From Terana coerulea (Eukaryota; Basidiomycota; Agaricomycetes; Polyporales; Phanerochaetaceae): a stretch of 64,000 bases of DNA. Positions 60,253 to 64,000 of the stretch are shown piece by piece. The DNA is taken from contig JAKOGH010000881.1 of assembly GCA_024811115.1 (NCBI GenBank), positions 1 through 64,000 on the forward strand. Direction: 5' to 3'. Under the pieces are notes generated by a model that was not told the origin of the DNA, did not search any database, and saw only the letters and a list, made by a program, of their open reading frames with translations. A program made the translations under genes and the position numbers. How positions within the stretch are numbered: the first letter of the stretch is position 1; every line of letters starts with the position of its first letter.

Positions 60253-60447
60253 TGTTGAGTCAGGATAGATGCCGTAAGCGCTCTGCTCATATCTTCTCTA
60301 TTGTTCTACCAGGTTCCTCCTTGACGATGCCTATTGTCTATTGTCCTGGTATCTATTTGTGTCTGTTTGTAGTACAGCCACCCTGTATTGTATATAAGGC
60401 AGCCCTCTGTGCCATACTCTAATAAGACTCTTAGAACTCTCAACCCA
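60253..60447 (+). repeat. Possible solo LTR or LTR fragment
   Basis: Starts TGTTGAGTCAGG, contains TATATAAGG at about 60389 and ends ACTCTCAACCCA, resembling short Copia-type LTRs of Agaricomycetes. No matching target duplication was found. MITE c appears to have inserted a few bases into its left edge. Confidence 0.35.
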
Positions 60448-61842
60448 CTAACGTGTGAACCAACCAGCCTACAGGTGAGTAACCATCCTAGCTTCCTCTA
60501 GGCCTCGGTAGGAGTGTACGCCGCTGTATGCGCTGCACTTCTACAATGCTAGTCAACATGGCGAGGGGTCAGTGGGCGGTCATTGTGGTAGAGAAAAGAG
60601 ACGTGTCAAAAGCAATACGCTTCACGCGCACAAGTCCTCGCGTTTAGCACTCCGACGCCGGCCCTAAATTGAGCTCAGGCTGTAGCGGCATCCAGTACCA
60701 TGTCAGCAAGATGGAACCCGGCTGGAATCTGAGCTGCTAGATTTACGCCAGTAGGGCATCTGGCTGAAATCTGAAGTCTGCAAAATCTGGCTGACATCTA
60801 GCTTGTACCCAAAATGTCAACCGGATGGAAGCGGGGTGAGATCTGACCCTGACACGCAGTGTACTGCGAGGGAGATGTTTCTGCTCCGTCAGCGCGAGTT
60901 GCCTATGCTTGCAGTTTCCGGCCTAGGAAAAATCTGCTGCATGAATGTTCAATCCAGGGCTATCTGCTCAACTGAACTCCTGTGAGAGTTCACGCTTTCG
61001 GCTCGAGAGATGCTCAAGTAGCACTGGTGTACAGTCGGAAATAGTAGGAGAGCAAAACCAACTGTATAAATCCAGTAGTGGTATCAGGCCATAGCACCAG
61101 GCCGAGACAAAAACAAAGGACTGGGAGTCGGAATGGCAGCTGGCTGAGTGAGTGGCGAAGCGTGGGCGGTCGACTTGAGGTCGACTCCGGCGCACAGGCG
61201 ACGGCAATCACCGATGATCGACGGAACTCTCCGGCAGCCGGTCACATCAACCGTCTTCGATCTGGGTCCTGCTGCTCCTGCAAGCTTCGCTGACAGTGAA
61301 CCTCCTTCATCAGCGCCACGACGCACATAAACACGTCAAGAAAAAATTGTACATCTCTCAGCCTATCCTATTCAACTCCTTGATAAATATGCCGTTGTTC
61401 TACAGGCAACAATCTACTGTAAACAGTCGCCGCCTGCAGAAGCTGTAGCTGCAGAAAGCGGGAAGGAAAGGCAGTGCCTTCGCACCAGAATCACTGAGCT
61501 ATGGTTTGGATGGACTTCACAAGCTTACAGTAAGTATCCTGTTCGCTGGAGCTGCCAGCAGCATATGTCGCCCAGGAGGGAGGCACGATTGCTAGCGCTG
61601 ACAGCAAGTTGTCCAGCGTCTTGCACACAAGCGCCTAGGATCTTACACCCCTAGAGATAAGATAACAGTAGATAGTGGGATCTCGCAAGCGAAAGTCGGT
61701 GTTTCCTAGCTCTCCAGCTTCATTGAGGTGAGGGTGTGCATGGTAATGAAGAAAACAGCCAATGTCGGGCCCGAAATTTATCCTTATGAGTGCACTGCCT
61801 GCTTTCTACAGCGGGTGCTCATGCAGTACAGCGCTACTTACT
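60448..61842. other. Intergenic with a second CTGGCTG-type repeat (60670-60850)
   Basis: At 60670-60850 the motifs CTGGCTGAAATCTG, CTGGCTGACATCT and relatives recur, similar to the stretch at 58266-58455. No gene recognised in the remainder. Confidence 0.35.
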
Positions 61843-62509
61843 TAGTGTTGCCGAAGTTCAGTTTGGTTCGGCGGTTCAGGCAGAACTGATGAACCGAACC
61901 ATGTGGTTCAGTTTAGTTCGGTTCTGGTTCGGCCTCTAGATAACTTGGTTCGGTTCTTGGTTCGGGGCATGGCTGTCATGCTCTGAACCAAGTTCGAACC
62001 GGTTCGAACCATGAACCATGTATATGTTATGTAGTGTATTTGTACTGGGATTCATAGAGAAAAGTACATGAACTTACTTACTATAGCATGTCTAAACTAT
62101 TTTTTCATTGTTGTGCTTGTAAACTGAGCATCAAATGTCACTCTGCTTATGTTTTGGTGTATATATGATGCCATCAATAGCTGCCAAAAAGGCAACTGGC
62201 AGCCTCTATCAGACACTGAGCTTCAAAACATCATAATGTAAGGCTTTTGCACTATAAAAACTCTTCTAGATGTCAATATATAACTCTATTATAATCTACC
62301 ATTGCAATTATACTGATTTGACAGAGTAAAGCTGATATATACATGGTTCAATGGTTTGAACCAGTTCGAACCCTGAACTGAACCAACCGAACCAGTTCAT
62401 ACTGGTTCACTTCAGTTTGGTTCAGGTTCGGCTGCTAAACACTTGGTTCTGGTTCTGGTTCAGACAAAAATGGACCCGAACTGAACTGAACTGAACTTCG
62501 GCAACACTA
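61843..62509 (-). mobile_element. hAT-type MITE b, second copy (667 bp, inverted)
   Basis: Near-identical family member of 59003-59672 in reverse orientation: the sequence after the left end matches the reverse complement of the right end of the first copy. Ends TAGTGTTGCC...GGCAACACTA. The perfect 8-base duplication TACTTACT lies at 61835-61842 and 62510-62517. Subterminal GGTTC/GAACC clusters as in the first copy. Confidence 0.9.
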
Positions 62510-63022
62510 TACTTACTGGACGTTGGTGCTATAATTGCTGGTTTTGAGTGGATATAGCACTGCAAAAGGTGCCAAATATTTTTGATTTGATATTCGTGCA
62601 CAGTACTAGCAGAATCATAAGTATAACTATGCGAATGCCCCCGAGCCTGCGACACTGGGAATACGTTTGAGAGTAAGGCCCCCGGACATCCGAGGCGTCT
62701 CCAAAGCGCTTACCTGGCAGGACCCCAGACGCATGGTGACCACCTGAGGACAAGTTGATGTCAGCGCTAGCCATCGTGCACCCCCTCGTATGCGCCTCGG
62801 ACATGCCATCGGAATACCGCTTCATTGGCGCCTACACCCCTTTTGCTTTCATATGTTTTTGTTTTGTCATTTCCGACTCACAAGCCAAGGATCTCGAGCC
62901 ACAGCGTCCGCTGATATAGAATCACGAACCGTGTGACCGTATCCCAACCTATCCCAACGCTGATAACGCGCGAATGATACAAAGCGCGCAGCACAGTCCT
63001 TGCCAGCGCACTGCGACGTACC

Positions 63023-64000
63023 ATGGCCGGGACGGAGGTTCGCTCTACTGCTTTCGACATTTCTCTCAATCCCCGCAGATGGCGCGGGCAGAGTCGTTGG
63101 CCCTCTCTCCAGTCGCATCCTCCATCGGGTGCAGATGTCCAACAGCAGCAGGCACATGCAGAAGATCCTGAATACAAGCTACCGAAGCTTGCTTCGCTGG
63201 TGATTGTCCTGACAACGAGTGGGTTGCTCCAGGTAAGTTCAGTTTCATGAACTCGTGTTCATGACTCCTACTCATAGTGTCTCGTATAGCTATCCTTCTT
63301 CATTGTTGTCTCCTCTTCCAATGCGTACGCTCAGCATTTGGGAGGGTCCTCCACCTTCTCTGGTCTTGTAATCGGTATCCCAACCGTGTTCTCTGGCATG
63401 GCGTTACTACCTCTTCTCAAACTAGATCAAGGTATGGCTTTCAATACTTGTTCATATACTCCGTGCTGAAGACCATGTGCATCAGGCGGTTATACGCGAC
63501 CATTGCATTTTGCATGTGGCGCCGCCGTCCTGGGTCACGTCCTGTATGGCTTGGCGTACAAAGCCAACTTCCTTTACTTGATCCTCATTGGTCGTATCGT
63601 CTCCGGTTTCAGCTTCACATTTTGGCTATACTCGAAGAGATACTGCTCCGACCACCGTCTTGTCGGTATTCGGCGAAGAACGACGCTTGCCGGGTGGCTC
63701 GTGCTGGGGCAAGGCATAGGCTTCAGTCTCGGTCCTTTCATCGGCGGAGTCCTGTGAGTGACATAGGTTGACATACATCAAGAGAAACTGCTCACATTTC
63801 CCCTATTAGGTATAAGATCGGCTTCTCCAACTCGATATTTAATGGGTACACCAGCCCCGCGTGGGTCATGGCCGCCATCTGGGCCGCGTTCTGGATAGTT
63901 GCTACTATATTTTTCGAGGACGTCCGTCGAGCACCACCGGCACCCTCCCCCGCAGGCTCTGACATAGAGCTAGAAACTATGCCGCGCACCGCGGATGGGC
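63023..64000 (+). CDS. Major facilitator superfamily transporter (5' part)
   Basis: Four exons so far (63023-63232, 63290-63431, 63486-63753, 63810-64000 and beyond) join in frame. The N-terminal cytoplasmic part ends in KLPKLASLVIVLTTSGLLQ, then helices such as SGLVIGIPTVFSGMALLPLL, FACGAAVLGHVLYGL and FLYLILIGRIVSGFSFTFWL, then GWLVLGQGIGFSLGPFIGG (an MFS motif of helix 5) and WVMAAIWAAFWIVATIFF. The protein continues past the window. It resembles the fungal MFS group often annotated as general substrate transporters; the substrate is unknown. Confidence 0.85.

Overview
This is genomic DNA of a filamentous basidiomycete, most likely an Agaricomycete of the polypore type. The evidence is many spliced genes with 45-70 base GT-AG introns, fungal-only families (SigF-like NTF2, DUF6533-type membrane protein, PigL_N/ankyrin protein, Jlp1/TauD-type dioxygenase), a chromovirus Ty3/gypsy relic and hAT-type MITEs. 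There are no operons. Genes were rebuilt by hand from exon reading frames, splice sites and comparison of paralogues inside the window, so exon edges are inferences.

Layout. 0-1.3 kb: 3' end of a decayed Ty3/gypsy element whose LTR cuts the 3' end of an ankyrin-type gene (1.3-2.5 kb, minus). 4.5-9.4 kb: a flavin monooxygenase and an APH-fold kinase-like gene, both minus. 10.0-12.2 kb: two MYND zinc-finger paralogues (plus). 12.3-16.2 kb: two tandem copies of an unrecognised one-membrane-span helical protein (minus). 18.1-19.6 kb: a RING-H2 protein. 21.2-23.5 kb: two more MYND paralogues, both broken. 23.8-50.0 kb: a mosaic of segmental duplications. The unit is NTF2-like gene, F-box-like gene in the same direction, then a convergent isocitrate lyase/PEP mutase family gene. 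It occurs four times, once inverted, and is interspersed with single genes: a third membrane-span paralogue, an intact F-box relative and a TauD dioxygenase. Most genes in the copies are broken. 51.9-54.1 kb: an intact conserved fungal gene of unknown role. 55-63 kb: a transposon-rich stretch with three hAT-type MITEs that have perfect 8-base target duplications; a fourth lies at 34.3-34.9 kb. 63.0-64.0 kb: the start of an MFS transporter.

Two themes stand out. First, local family growth: MYND x4, F-box x5, NTF2 x3, PEP mutase x4 and the unknown membrane family x3. Second, many single-base frame breaks. About half lie in runs of C or G, some in genes that otherwise look conserved (TauD, RING), so part of the apparent pseudogenisation may be assembly error. 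Nonsense codons, lost start codons and lost active-site residues in other copies show real decay as well.
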